64,000 nucleotides of DNA from Sacculina carcini (lineage: Eukaryota; Arthropoda; Thecostraca; Sacculinidae), in assembly GCA_916048095.2 (NCBI GenBank), contig OU696578.1, positions 9,253,045 through 9,317,044 on the forward strand, written 5' to 3'. The position numbers and the translations under genes are program-made. Position 1 is the first letter of the stretch. Each line of letters begins with the position of its first letter. The notes beneath the pieces were generated by a model. The model was given only the letters and a program-made list of their open reading frames with translations, made no database searches and was not told where the DNA came from. Positions 23,771 to 63,980 of the stretch are shown here, in pieces.

Positions 23771-24089
23771 TGGACTCCGTGGTGTAGTTGTTAGCACACC
23801 CGCCTCACAAGCGGGAGGTCCGTGGTTCGAAACCCGGCGGAGGAGAATTTCTTTCGGATAATTCTATAATCCACCCAGCAGTAAATGATGGTACCAGATA
23901 TCAGTCATGTGTTGTGCCATGCATTCTGGGGAGGTGGTCCTCTCTAATACGTCTTCCGTCCTTGTGACGCCATAGCGTGGAGAGGGTTGGTTCTGCGGTG
24001 GCAGCGAGCTGCACGGGACACACCTGTGTGTTCATAAGCTTCGGCTTCTTCCCGCGTAGCAGCTGTCACTTGAGACATTTAACCTTTAT
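23771..24089 (+). repeat. tRNA-Val-derived SINE, copy 1 (full length)
   Basis: The head (23771-23843) has A box GTGGTGTAGTTGTTAGCAC, an anticodon arm with CAC (valine) in the loop CTCACAA, and B box GGTTCGAAACC. The body contains AGATATCAGTCATGTGTTGT, CTCTCTAATACGTCTTCCGT and GTGTGTTCATAAGCTTCG, and the element ends near ATTTAACCTTTA. The body is shared with 27241-27516 and 31521-31849. Confidence 0.88.
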
Positions 24090-24497
24090 TTAACGTGACA
24101 ACAATCGAACAGAACCGCCGAGAACAATTAAATCGGCAATTTCAGCTGAGTAGAAACAAATTCAGCACTGTGTTGTGTTTTGAGAGCAGAAATCACTTGT
24201 AGCCCCGCCAATTACCCTAGCTGAACTCGCGTCTGATTTCTGCTTGTCTACGCACGCTGCTTCGCACTATGGAAAGCCCCATCGGCGTTGGCATAGGTGT
24301 GTGTGTGTGTGTGTGTGTGGTGTTGAGAAGCGCCCAGGTGATTCATAGAGCAACACACGTACCAGTGTGACGTAGTGACGGGGTAGTACTTCAGTAGTTG
24401 GTCGCGGTGATCAGTTGAGTTGTGGTCAGTCGGTTGTTAAGAAGGTGACGCGGTGGCTGCTCGTTTCTTGTTGTTCAAGTCACACACTGAAATAACA

Positions 24498-24507
24498 ATG
24501 AAGCCAG
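24498..24507 (+). CDS. Serpin first coding exon (10 nt)
   Basis: ATG AAG CCA G followed by GTAAGA. It supplies the start codon and joins in phase to GCG TTT TGT at 25023, completing the signal peptide. Confidence 0.8.
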
Positions 24508-26305
24508 GTAAGATATCACGTAATATCACAATGCAACAAAGTTATATTTATGCTTAATTCTCGTTTTTCCTTACAATAATCTTAGCTTCATTGCTAAACT
24601 GCACTAATCTAACTTGGCTATGCTAAATAGGCAGTTTTTTCTGTACTGCTTTTTTGGCTGGCGTGAGTTAAATTAATGTATTATTATTAATTTATTTACT
24701 ATAGTAAATACTTTGCTACCTGTTCAAGATCATACTTTAATTGATTTTCATAGGATCTCGCAAATTGGGGATATATTTGGACAATTGGGGCTAAGCGGAG
24801 AATTGTGAGGGAAGTTTTGTGTGTCCCTTTCAGGCCTTTCCAACTTATCGCTCTTCTGATTCGTGGAATTTCAGTCCGGTTGGCTCTCTGTATAACCCAC
24901 AGAGAATACGCCCAAACCCGTAGACTATCACTAAAACTCAGTGATTTTGTTAGTTTCGTCGTTGTAAGCTTCGACCTTCCCATTGTGTACGGGTGTTGAT
25001 TGTGTGTTGACTGTGTTGACAGCGTTTTGTGTCTTGTTGATGCTGGCTTCTGTCACGGGGGGCAGTCAGATGATGAGAGAACGCAATGTTCATGGGTCTC
25101 CCGGCAGTTCTTCTATTAGCCGATCCTTGTGGGATTTCTCGTGGAAAGTGACTCGTCACCTTGAGGATGACGGCAATATGGTGATGTCTCCTGTCTCGAT
25201 GGCATTTCTGCTCAATCTGTTCCTGTTGGCATCGTCCGGTGAAACACACCGCCAATTGAGAACGGCGCTATCCTATCCAGCAGGTCTTTCTGATGACATG
25301 GTTCATCGCCAGTCCAATATTCAACTACAAGCGCTTAATCTCTACTCCGAGGGAAGGATAAACGTGGCCAACGCACTGTTTTTGAATCCTTCTTTGTCAC
25401 TCAAATCGTCCTACAAGCAAAACGTCCAGCGGTTTTACCAGGCTGAAATTGAGCCGCTACCACTGAATGGTGTTGCTGCACGTGATCTCATCAACGAATG
25501 GGTGAGCCGAAATACAAACGGACTCATCCAGAACATGATCAATGAGCCAATACAATCGGGCACTCCGCTAGTGGCCGCCAATGCGGTGGTGTTCAACAGT
25601 TCTTGGCAGGTGCAGTTCGACCCGCAGCGCACCAAGGTCGCCGATTTTCATGTCAGCCAGCGCGAGACGATGAAAGCCCATATGATGACCAGTACAGCCT
25701 TCTTCCTCTACGGCCATTTCGATGACTTCCAGGTTGTATGTTTGCCCTACACAGGCCAAACACACAGCATGTGTGTATTTCTTCCCCACCAGGCAGGCAG
25801 GCAGTTCGTGGTGGACATGGAGAACTATTTGTCCAGTAATATGGAACACGTTTTGAACTCGTTGCACGCTACAAAAGTAGTTGTGCACTTGCCTCGATTC
25901 GAAATAGGCACCATAATTGACTTGCGAGTTATTCTCAGCAAGATGGGTGTGCAAGAGTTGTTTGATGTGCGTGCGGATCTGTCAGGTATGACCGACGGTA
26001 CCGTGTTCATCAGTGACATCGTCCATCAGGCAGTGATAGAAGTGAATGAGCGAGGCACCGAGGCAGCCGCCGCTACTGTGGCCGTCACTATGCGCTCGGG
26101 ATTTTCTCCACCCCAGTTCATGGCTGACAAGCCATTCGCATATAACATCATCGACAGTGTAACTCTTGTGCCGTTGTTCACGGGGCGCGTGGAGAGACCC
26201 ATTGCTGTCTCGCGGGAGGAGGGCTCGCGCCTTCGATCACCACCGCCACTTTCCCGCATCGTGCCGCATCGCGTGCACTCCCCATTTTTCGGTACTGAGC
26301 CTTAA
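24498..26305 (+). CDS. Secreted inhibitory-type serpin, 2 coding exons
   Basis: This is a serine (or cysteine) protease inhibitor that traps its target by inserting its cleaved reactive loop. Coding exons are 24498-24507 (ATG AAG CCA G|GTAAGA) and 25023-26305, giving 430 residues. The joined start MKPAFCVLLMLASVTGG is a signal peptide. Serpin landmarks are NMVMSPVSMAFLLN, NALFLN, NAVVFNSSWQVQF and the C-terminal FTGRV. The hinge ERGTEAAAAT has the small-residue run of inhibitory serpins. About 17 residues from the hinge Glu lies Arg-Ser, which suggests a trypsin-like target, but the P1 position is inferred. About 37 residues after FTGRV form an unusual Pro/Arg-rich tail. An open frame also runs back to a TTG at 24983, which lies in the intron. 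Possible poly(A) signals lie near 26638. Confidence 0.92.
25023..26305 (+). CDS. Serpin main coding exon
   Basis: The acceptor is GACTGTGTTGACAG. It carries the whole serpin fold including the reactive loop. The stop TAA is at 26303-26305. Confidence 0.93.
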
Positions 26306-27240
26306 TTCATCGCGTTCGAGACGTTGCGACGACTACTACTTGTGCGCATGGAAACACACACGCTTGTAATTTGAGTATAATATGTATGCAGAGGGTATTA
26401 ACAAAATGCTTATTGTATATGGGGGAACAAAATGTCCAGCACGGTGTTGCAATTGCTTCTGTGTTGGGCCTCATGCTCCAGCGCGACGTTCAAGAGCTTA
26501 ATTAGTCATAGATGTTTTCTGTTTCAATCGTGAGTGCGTTTGTGTGTGTGTGTGTGTGTGTGTGGATGAGCGGTAATCAAAGGGACCACTCGTTGATCGT
26601 GGAAATTTGCTCGAATCAACTGAAAACAGCGAATGATAAATAAATATATATACATCAATGTACATTGCGTTCGTCACCGAGTGTGGATGTGTTTGTTGAC
26701 CTGTGGGGGCACGTCTGTGACCTCGCCACCGGGGTATAATTCGCACGCAAATGAAACACGTGCACAGGCCGTGATTTCACGCCAAAAATATGATCAAACC
26801 ATCAAAATGGAGACCAATTAATCAAAATCAGTGACTCGTCATCATCATCCAATTCAACCTTCGTCCTTCTGTTCAGGTGAAAACCAGCATTTGTTGTATA
26901 TAGACTCTCTCACACACACACAAACGCGTCATTATGTGTGCGCGTGCGGTTGAAGTTGTGCAACATCGTGTTGAATAATACGGCAAATTGTGAGCACGTG
27001 CTGGTGCGCATCACACCGTACAAACCTGTCTGACCGGCTGCTTTCTGGCACGTGAGCTCGATGTACGTGCACCTGCAGGTGTTTCATCATCAGTGGCGGC
27101 ATCACTGACACGGAGGCACACTCACTGGCTATCTAATACCTGGCTGGCTATCCGTCCTCTGCACTGCACGCCAGCCCCGAGTGTTGAGGGATTTCACGCA
27201 TCATGTACAAATTTGTCAAATGTTAAAACTAATGACTAAT

Positions 27241-27516
27241 GATGAAATCCGGCGGAGGAGAATTTCATTGGGCGAATTCTATAATCCCACAGTCCCTGTC
27301 CACCCAGCAGTAAATGGTGGTACCAGATATCAGTCATGAGTTGTGTCATGCATTCTGGGGAGGTGGTCCTCTCTAATACGTCTTCCGTTCTTGTGGCGTC
27401 ATAGCGTGGAGAGGGTTGGTTCTGCGGTGGCAGCGAGCTGCACGGGACACACCTGTGTGTGTTCATAAGCTTCGACTTCTTCCCGTGTAGCAGCTGCCAC
27501 TTGAGACATTTAACCT
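27241..27516 (+). repeat. tRNA-Val-derived SINE, copy 2 (headless)
   Basis: It begins in the last bases of the tRNA head (CCGGCGGAGG) and then matches the body of copies 1 and 3 to ATTTAACCTTTAA. It is 5'-truncated. Confidence 0.85.
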
Positions 27517-27950
27517 TTAAAACATAATTTGTTAAATTTAAATCTCACAAGAAATCACTAGAAAAGGAAAATAAACGTAGTTGGATTTATGAAAACACAC
27601 ATTTAACTTTCTGTCTGAGCACAGCTTCACCACAGGTTCCGCACCACCAGTCTAGAATAACAAGTGTACAATTCTTGGAAATAGCGTGACCGTGCAGCAG
27701 CGCAGTCCCGCACCGCTCGTGCGTGAAATACTCATAAACAAGCAGCAATGGAATGCACCGATGCAAATACAAAAATTCCTGTGTGTGTGTGTGGATGGAT
27801 GGACCCGGATCCAGCGATTCAAAGTTGCAGCCACAGCATTGAGGTGTGGCGTGTGTGAAGCAGAAACTTCACTTCACCAGGCAGTTCTGTTATGAAGAGT
27901 TATCACCTCATTCATAACCTCCCAAATATCAAACGCACTGTTCAATTTGC

Positions 27951-27956
27951 TTTATT
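27951..27956 (-). terminator. Candidate poly(A) signal of RNF185
   Basis: AATAAA on the minus strand, 383 bp after the RNF185 stop. Position only, untested. Confidence 0.35.
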
Positions 27957-28259
27957 CAACTCGGATTATACAGCACAAACACACAAACATAGTTTTGAAT
28001 TTCCGCTAACAACCTGTTTTTCTCTCTCTCATAATATAACACCAACAGAATTCCTGACAATTGTCGCTACTAATTCAACGCACTCTTATCTGACAACATC
28101 GAATTCGGCGCCATATACACACGACACGTGATTATGAACAAATAAGCACGCATACATATAGATGAGAGAATAAGTCACAGACAGAGAGAGAGATGGGTGA
28201 ATTGCACACGAGAAGACATCGAATAAACCGGATTTTATCAAGACAGAGAAGCAACACAC

Positions 28260-28264
28260 ACCGA

Positions 28265-28315
<51 letters not shown>

Positions 28316-28322
28316 GTGTGTG
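28260..28322. repeat. (GT)n microsatellite
   Basis: A GT run 17 bp beyond the RNF185 stop, antisense to the gene. Confidence 0.95.
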
Positions 28323-28338
28323 TGTGTGAGTGCGGACA

Positions 28339-28439
28339 CTATACAAACAGAACATAGAGCAGACAAACCACTCCGATACAAATGAAAGCCTTCGACAACC
28401 ACTGGTCGTCCTCGTAGAACTGCTGGTTCGGCTGAAACG
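28339..28439 (-). CDS. RNF185: RNF185 exon 4 (C-terminal tail anchor)
   Basis: The acceptor is GTGTATGTCAG. It encodes [18 protein letters not shown], then the final transmembrane helix and a TAG stop at 28341-28339. Confidence 0.92.
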
Positions 28440-31400
28440 CTGACATACACACGAACACACAAACACACACAAATACACACACACGCACAACCACGAACAA
28501 ACACACGCACAAATACATACATACACACACACACAACCACGAACATACACAAAAATACATACACACAACCACGAACAAACACACATACAAATACATACAT
28601 ACACACATACAACCACACACTCACACACAAATACATACACACAAATACACACACACACACACACACACAAATACATACAAATACACACACGTACAAAAAC
28701 ACACACAAAAATACATACACACAAGTACACACACACATACATACACACAAATACATACAAACAAATACATACACACAAATACATACATACACACACACAC
28801 ACACAAATACATACAAATACACACACGTACAAATACACACACGTACAAATACACACACACAAATACACAAACACAAATACATACACACAAATACATACAC
28901 ACAAATACACACACACACAAATACATACAAATACATACAAATACACAAATACACACACACACACAAAAAAACACACACACACACATAAACACATATATAG
29001 TCAGCGTAAACAACGTATGTGTGTGTATATATGGCGCGGTTCTTAGTAATTTTTCGCTACAGTATGACTAATAAGTAGGATGACCTTTTGTGGCAAATGC
29101 AACTTTTTTATCACATAATCTGTTCATCATAAGGAGCCCAAAAATCAATATTTTATTTATCTGAGTTAAGTATTAAGTAAGTTATCAATGCATCTTTTTG
29201 ATTTTAGCTCAACTTTTTCATTTTTAAGAGCAACTATTAAGATTGAGGACAATTTTGAACTTTTAGAACAATTATTTCACACTATCCAGAATAATTGTCA
29301 GTTGTAAAGTTGTACAATGCAGCATATGTTCATGTATTGTCAACATAAACTCGATAAGCCTGTATCTGGAAGACGTGTGAATATTGTGTCCGTGTGTGGT
29401 GCTAGACATCCTGCGTGTGCATAGCACCGCATACGGACACACATATAGACACAATAAAGACATATAAAATATAATATAGACATAAATATCTGATATAGAC
29501 ACGTGCATTTGTACAATAGAATTAAACATTATTTTTTATACTTTTCGATCCACCTTAGATCAACTAGTTAGATAAACAGAACTTGACTATAATTACCGCA
29601 TAATAAGATGATGTTTTATCTGCAAAATCCATTTAGACCTTGGAAAATTTAAGAAAATTAACATCAAGTGAGAATTTCAAATTATATTGAGTATTTAAAT
29701 GTCACTACCAGACATCAGTGCGCCAGACTCGACAGACTAGACAAGCATGTGAAACACACAATTTTAACGCAACCGCCAATGCTCAAAATGCATTAAGTAG
29801 AAACTAAAACGTGAAACTCCCAAGGAGTAATGTTGAGGAGTGATTTCAGTGTTTACATTTTATTACCCTATTATTAAAAATTGACGATATTTAGCGAACC
29901 ATTGAGCTCAACTTATTAGCACAGCTATTTGCTTTTTAGCGCTTCCAAATCGCCAGTGAGGTGACAGTTGAAGCTCATAAAACACTCAATCCTAGCACAA
30001 CCGCGAGTGCTCAAAACGTATTGTGGTAATAGATAACGAATGTAAAAAGTACAAATTTTCCTCACAAAAAGTATGTTTTTCATTATTAAGTGATTTTCAC
30101 TACCCTTTTACGGGTTTTAGTGAAATTTGTGCAAAATTTAAATGCAACTTTTAGGATTATCTAGCGCAACTTTTCTTGATTTTTAGCGCACCAAAAGGTC
30201 ACCCTACTAATGAAGCTATTGTTGAGGCTATATCATTGATCGCTTGATCGTGTGTTGTATATACGTAGATATGTGCTGAATGCACGTGTATTCAATTTAT
30301 GATGACAATAATAAAGTTCATTGACCTTGGGAAAACTTTTCTCAGTGTGTGTGTGTGTGGATTAAAAACTTATAACTCACGTGCATGCTGGTTGGCTGCT
30401 CCCGCCCCCAGGTTGAAGGCCCACGAGAAAAAGCCCAGTGGAAACGCACCCACTCCGAATGATATGTGAAAGTTTGTGTCTCCCAACATGAACCGACCCA
30501 GTCCGCCCGTCTAACAGGCCAACACACACACACACACACACACACACAATTTAAACTCACAATTCACATATTTAAACTCACAATTCACATATTTAAACTC
30601 AACTAAAAAAATACTGCCATGGATTCTGATTTCACAATTGTAATATTAACCCAACTGCTGTACTGTTTGTGTACTGTTTGTGTACTGCACTGTTTGTGCT
30701 GTACTGTCGCTATACTGTACGTTTTGTCGAAGATCGTGTCGATGTACTGTACGTTTTGTGGAATATTTTTTTAACATTGTGATTGTTCTTTGCGTATATG
30801 TTATTGCAAATATCATGTGTCGTATAACAATGTGATATTATACATGTTGGTTCAAGAGCCGCGGCTCAACCAACATTGCCACTGTTTATTGTTTATGTTG
30901 TTACTGTGTGTGTGTGATTATTCCGTGGTAATATATTATAAATTACAAATTATAAAAAATTACACACACGTGGAATAATAACGCCAGAATATTGTAGTTA
31001 TTCCCGAGTATAACGCGCGCGCAATATTTCTACCCGAACAAGAAGTATAAGAAGTTTGGTTGTCTGCGCGCGTTATAAACGATATCTGGTCATATCCAAT
31101 AACAATATATATAACTATTCTTTATTGTTTTGACTGAGAAATATGAATAGAACCAAGAGAACACGACGAGGCATAATTTACGTTGTCAAAAATGTTGTTA
31201 ATAATGAGCGCACGTGTTCAACAATGTCACGTGATCTGAGCAGAGAATGAGCGAACACAATTTTATAAACCGATTTGTAATAGAACATCAGGGATGTGCG
31301 ATATAGCCGAATAAACACGGTATATAAGAGCGATCAGGTGAATATGTGATGAACATAAAGTTGTGACCGCACATGATATTATTATTATTATTATTAATTA

Positions 31401-32323
31401 CAGGCAAATCCAGTAGCATGGAGGAAGAGTGCAAGTGTACTATTATCACCCTGTGCGGTGGCCCCCCTGTGTACTGGGAAGCGCTCAAAGCAGCTTGAGT
31501 GGTCATTGTTTTTGTTGTTGTTGGACTGCGTGGTGTAGTGGTAGCACACCAGCCTCACAAGCGGGAGGTCCGTGGTTCAAATCCCGACAGAGGAATATTT
31601 ATTTGGGCGAATTCTACAATCCCACAGCCCCTGTCCACCCAGCAGAAAATGACGGTACCAGATATCAGTCATGTGTTGTGTCATGCATTCTGGGGAGATG
31701 GCCCTCTCTAATACGTCTTCCGTCCTTGTGGCGTCATAGCGTGGAGAGGGTCGGTTCTGCGGTGGCAGCGAGCTGCACGGGACACACCTGTGTGTTCATA
31801 AGCTTCGGCTTTTCCTCGTGTAGCAGCTGTCACTTGAGATATTTAACCTGAAACGTTTGTTATTGCGGTGAGGTGGCAGTTACGTGGTTGTTGGTCGGTT
31901 CGGTGCGCTGAGCGGCGGGTCGCGGGGGTACTTTATCACGAGGATCAGCCCCGCTGCTGTTGCGACCGTACAGAGGCACCAGAGTGTCGCGACTGATGGC
32001 TGCCTTGCACACGGGACACAGAGACGGAGCTCGTCTTGTCTCCATCCACTGATGCACACACGGCCAACTGCATGTCACACACACACACATACATACACAC
32101 ACACATACATACACACACATACATAGACATTATGGATTGTTATCGGATGATGGTTTATTACTTATTGTTATTTATTTATTATTATCTTTCCAACTCTCTT
32201 TCTAGACTTTTTTCTTTTCGAACTCTCTTTCTCTCTGAATCTTTTGGGCGCTTCCGGTACATGGGGCCACCCTAGGGCGGTAATAGTGCTTGCACTCTTC
32301 CCATGCTACTGGATTTGCCCGTA

Positions 32324-32358
<35 letters not shown>

Positions 32359-32661
32359 ACATATATACGAGCTTAATTGACAATGGAGGTGAAAAGGTGC
32401 GTATTAAACCGGAATTCAAGAGACATCGCGACCCATTCATCATCAACATTGAAACGTCCATGGCTGAAGACAACACGGAACAGTCAAACAATGCTACAGC
32501 ATGGGAGAATATACTGACCAGAAGAGGTGACCACACATCGTGACGACAGCGTCACGCGCCTGGTCCAGACAAATATTGCACTCAAACGCACTGCCACCGC
32601 CGGCACTACCAGCACCGCTGCCTGTCCGGTCTCCTTCGTCCGAGCCGCCCGACGACGCCAT
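28339..32661 (-). CDS. RNF185: RNF185/RNF5-type membrane RING E3 ubiquitin ligase, 4 exons
   Basis: This is an ER/mitochondrial outer-membrane-anchored ubiquitin ligase acting in ER-associated degradation and autophagy in known animals. Coding exons on the minus strand are 32661-32519, 32067-31884, 30510-30381 and 28439-28339, all in phase, giving 185 residues (human RNF5 180, RNF185 192). The C3HC4 RING runs [19 protein letters not shown], then [15 protein letters not shown] and [12 protein letters not shown], followed by the family signature VPLYGRNS and PPRPAAQR. The third exon gives the [16 protein letters not shown] hydrophobic segment. The last gives the tail anchor [20 protein letters not shown]. 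The start ATG at 32661 has a good context (GCGATGG), and no earlier in-frame ATG is present. RNF5 and RNF185 are close paralogues in vertebrates, so the symbol is approximate. Confidence 0.93.
28442..28990. repeat. Compound CACAAATACATA repeat
   Basis: About 550 bp of ACACAAATACATACACAC variants on the plus strand, reading as GT-rich on the RNF185 sense strand. It ends exactly at the acceptor of the last exon. Confidence 0.92.
29075..30207. mobile_element. Nonautonomous inverted-repeat DNA transposon, about 1.1 kb
   Basis: The ends are GTAGGATGACCTTTTGTGGC and, inverted at the right, GTAGGGTGACCTTTTGGTGC. TAA flanks both sides, as in PIF/Harbinger-type TWA duplications, but the superfamily is not certain. 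The AT-rich interior has scattered TTTTAGCGC/TTTTAGCTC-like motifs and no transposase. It lies in RNF185 intron 3. Confidence 0.6.
30381..30510 (-). CDS. RNF185: RNF185 exon 3 (first membrane-associated segment)
   Basis: The acceptor is GGCCTGTTAG after (GT)n. It encodes [19 protein letters not shown] and [14 protein letters not shown]. The donor is GCAC|GTGAGT. Confidence 0.9.
31378..31484 (-). repeat. Dispersed repeat with (ATT)n tail, copy 3
   Basis: An inverted copy: (ATT)n, CAGGCAAATCCAGTAGCATGG, then sequence complementary to the GGTACATGGGGCCACC start seen in the other copies. It lies in RNF185 intron 2. Confidence 0.75.
31521..31849 (+). repeat. tRNA-Val-derived SINE, copy 3 (full length)
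   Basis: A head with GTGGTGTAGTGGTAGCACACC, valine anticodon loop CTCACAA and B box GGTTCAAATCC, then the family body to ATTTAACCT. It is inserted in RNF185 intron 2, antisense to the gene. Confidence 0.88.
31884..32067 (-). CDS. RNF185: RNF185 exon 2 (second half of RING)
   Basis: The acceptor is GACATGCAG after a long (GT)n tract in sense orientation. It encodes [11 protein letters not shown] to TEPTNNH. The donor is CAC|GTAACT. Confidence 0.92.
32246..32356 (+). repeat. Dispersed repeat with (ATT)n tail, copy 4
   Basis: GGGCGCTTCCGGTACATGGG to GCCCGTAATTAATAATAATA with an (AAT)n tail. It lies in RNF185 intron 1. Confidence 0.8.
32519..32661 (-). CDS. RNF185: RNF185 exon 1 (N-terminus and first half of RING)
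   Basis: [14 protein letters not shown], then the first RING cysteines to HLFC. The donor is CTTCTG|GTCAGT. Confidence 0.93.
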
Positions 32662-32935
32662 CGCAGCTGCACGAGACTTCAACACCAGCACAAAAGCTGA
32701 GCGATGTCAAAACGACATTGACACAATCGGAAAACCAGCACACTGGGATTCTCAAACCAGCAGCACGCTACAACTCGCAACAATCCCCACCGCACAGTAT
32801 TGCTGTGCGATCTCTTTAATCGCACTCCTCGAAAGAAGACACGTGAAAACTTATCTGTGAACAAAATTACATGATAAATAACAAGCAGGGAAAACACATA
32901 AAACACGAAACATCAGCATTCACTCAACGAACGGA

Positions 32936-33130
32936 GCTCCCGAGTAGCTTAGTGGTTAGGCGCTGAACTATCGTGTCAGATATCCGCCGTTCGAATCCTG
33001 GCCCGGATTCGTTCATTAACAACTCCGCTTAAGTCTACCGGTAGTCACCACTGTAGATGAGCCCACAGTGGAGCGTGTCATATAGTCTCAACACTGGATG
33101 TAGTGCGCGCTTAAAACGCCAATAACAACA
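32936..33130 (+). repeat. tRNA-derived SINE, family S3
   Basis: An A box (GTAGCTTAGTGGTTAGGCG) and B box (GTTCGAATCC) are spaced as in a tRNA. An unrelated body follows, with CCACTGTAGATGAGCCCACAG and a tail near AACGCCAATAACAAC. It sits between the divergent RNF185 and MRPS18C genes. Confidence 0.7.
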
Positions 33131-33838
33131 CACAAGGAAACAATTTTAAAGAATTTACGGTTAGGAATGAATGCAGATCTACACTCGAATAAGGGAACAA
33201 ATTAATTGCAAACTAGGCGTAAATCCAACAAATAAATACAAACCAACACCAATACACTAACAAAACAACAACACTACGTAGATATAATTCGTCTCGCTGA
33301 AAGGCATCATTTGTATCCCCTGGAGTTATCGAATTTAACGGAATATTTTTGTGTGTGCAGAGCACATGACAAAAATTTGAAGACACTCCTTATATTGTAG
33401 AATTAATCCTGAAACAAATCTCCATCATGTTTAATAGTACATTTCAATATTAACGTTTTTAATCGGCGCATGGCTTATGAAAACGGTTGTTAGTTAATCG
33501 TGCGTTTTTCATTTTTTTTGTGGTGGAGGTTTCTGTATTTACTGGGAGTCTTTTCCTATTCTACCCAACATATATATGTATATTTCACGCGGTGAATTAT
33601 TTTGGTGTAATATTAGAAACCTGAAATATTACACTAAATAGCAAAATTTACCGCTTGTTGGTCTAATTATTTTTCGTTGTTAGGGTTTCATACGCATTAG
33701 TGTGATTATATTACTTCTTGAATTTGACTGAGCTAGTATTGTTTCGCTATCATCACTGATTTATTGTGCTGATTTTTATTGCGGCATTATTGTTTCTGTC
33801 GGTGTTGTTTGTCATTGGTTCGCGTGAACGCAGTGCTA
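33131..33838. other. Upstream region of MRPS18C
   Basis: AT-rich noncoding DNA with an imperfect palindrome at 33589-33654. It probably includes the MRPS18C promoter, but no core element stands out. Confidence 0.6.
33589..33654. repeat. Imperfect 66-bp palindrome
   Basis: The arm GCGGTGAATT..GGTGTAATATT is mirrored by AATATTACACT..AATTTACCGC around a short loop. It may be a hairpin or a tiny MITE. Confidence 0.6.
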
Positions 33839-34336
33839 ATGGCGATGGCATGTGCTAGCTGGGGTGCGGTGGTGGGGCGATCTCCTCGATCCCTGCACTC
33901 TTGTGTCCGACTTCTGTCGTTGTCTCGTTGGCGGGCGGATCAGACGGAGAGCAGTCTCGTGCCTCGTTCACAAGAGCAGCAGTCGGCGATGACAGAGAAC
34001 ACTGCCGTTAATAATGAGTGTCCCGACGCTCCCGACTTCAATATGACCAGCCCGTTCGAGCAGCCTCGTCGTCTGTGCTGGGCGTGTCGCCACGACGTTC
34101 AGTTCAACTACAAAAACATTCGTCTGCTGAGCCAGTTTGTTTCGACGTTCACGGGGCGCGTGTACGAGCGACGTGTCACCGGCCTGTGTCGGCCGCAGCA
34201 GGAGAGACTCGAGATGGAGCTGAAGAAGGCGCGCTACCTGCTCTACTTGCCCAAAACGTTTAAGCCGGTCGAGTTTCACAGAGACCCCGAGCTCTGCAAC
34301 ATTAACTCGCCCGTGCTGCCGCATCGCTACTGCTAG
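33839..34336 (+). CDS. MRPS18C: Mitochondrial ribosomal protein bS18m (MRPS18C), single exon
   Basis: This is a component of the mitochondrial small ribosomal subunit. The 165-residue product starts at the first ATG (33839). It has an Arg/Ser-rich, acid-poor N-terminus consistent with a mitochondrial presequence. The conserved bS18 core is visible: LCWACRHDVQFNYKNIRLLS, QFVSTFTGRVYERRVTGLC, a basic helix with RLEMELKKARYLLYLP, and the C-terminal DPELCN. The zinc-type cysteine pattern CWAC is present. It has no intron, lies head to head with RNF185 (start codons 1.18 kb apart) and converges with cathepsin C. An open frame extends further upstream but contains no ATG. Confidence 0.93.
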   Translation: MAMACASWGAVVGRSPRSLHSCVRLLSLSRWRADQTESSLVPRSQEQQSAMTENTAVNNECPDAPDFNMTSPFEQPRRLCWACRHDVQFNYKNIRLLSQFVSTFTGRVYERRVTGLCRPQQERLEMELKKARYLLYLPKTFKPVEFHRDPELCNINSPVLPHRYC

Positions 34337-34620
34337 CAACACTAGATTATCTCAGCGTGAATTCTCCCAACACTTTCATCTTGTGTGAGAGCAGTTCAAA
34401 TTATGTTGAGAAAACACGTGCCTCATTCGATAACGCACTTGTCAATGTACTTTCATATAGACACACTCCGCTGTGTCATGTATTTGGTGTGTGTGATGTA
34501 TTTTAATCAATGGATGACTGAATCACGCATGATCACAAATGACTTCTGTATTACTTATAAGTAACTGCGCTGTTCGTCTATCGAGCGTTAACACACACAA
34601 AAGTCATGACAATGTAGTTA

Positions 34621-34626
34621 TTTATT
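34621..34626 (-). terminator. Candidate poly(A) signal of cathepsin C
   Basis: AATAAA on the minus strand, 123 bp downstream of the cathepsin C stop and within the 412-bp gap to MRPS18C. Confidence 0.5.
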
Positions 34627-34748
34627 TCCCCCGGGCGATATGCTAGAAATATACATGCACTGTTGTATAAAACGAGCTCGATTAGTGTTAGTAAAATCGA
34701 TAAAATCCAACCCCCCGTCGTGATCAAAGCGGCACTGTAGAGCGTTTT

Positions 34749-63980
<29,232 letters not shown>

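Larger units (their letters stand above)
26306..28338. other. Intergenic region between convergent serpin and RNF185
   Basis: It holds the serpin 3' UTR (AATAAATA-type signal near 26638), a truncated SINE at 27241-27516 and the 3' UTR of the minus-strand RING gene. No other coding sequence is recognised. Confidence 0.7.

Noticed and set aside
24983-25022. Serpin start within the continuous open frame at 24983
   Set aside because: That codon is TTG and the stretch ends in a good acceptor (GTGTTGACAG). The ATG at 24498 with a GTAAGA donor joins in phase and completes a signal peptide.
33779-33838. Upstream extension of MRPS18C
   Set aside because: The extra codons contain no ATG. The first ATG at 33839 gives a plausible mitochondrial presequence.
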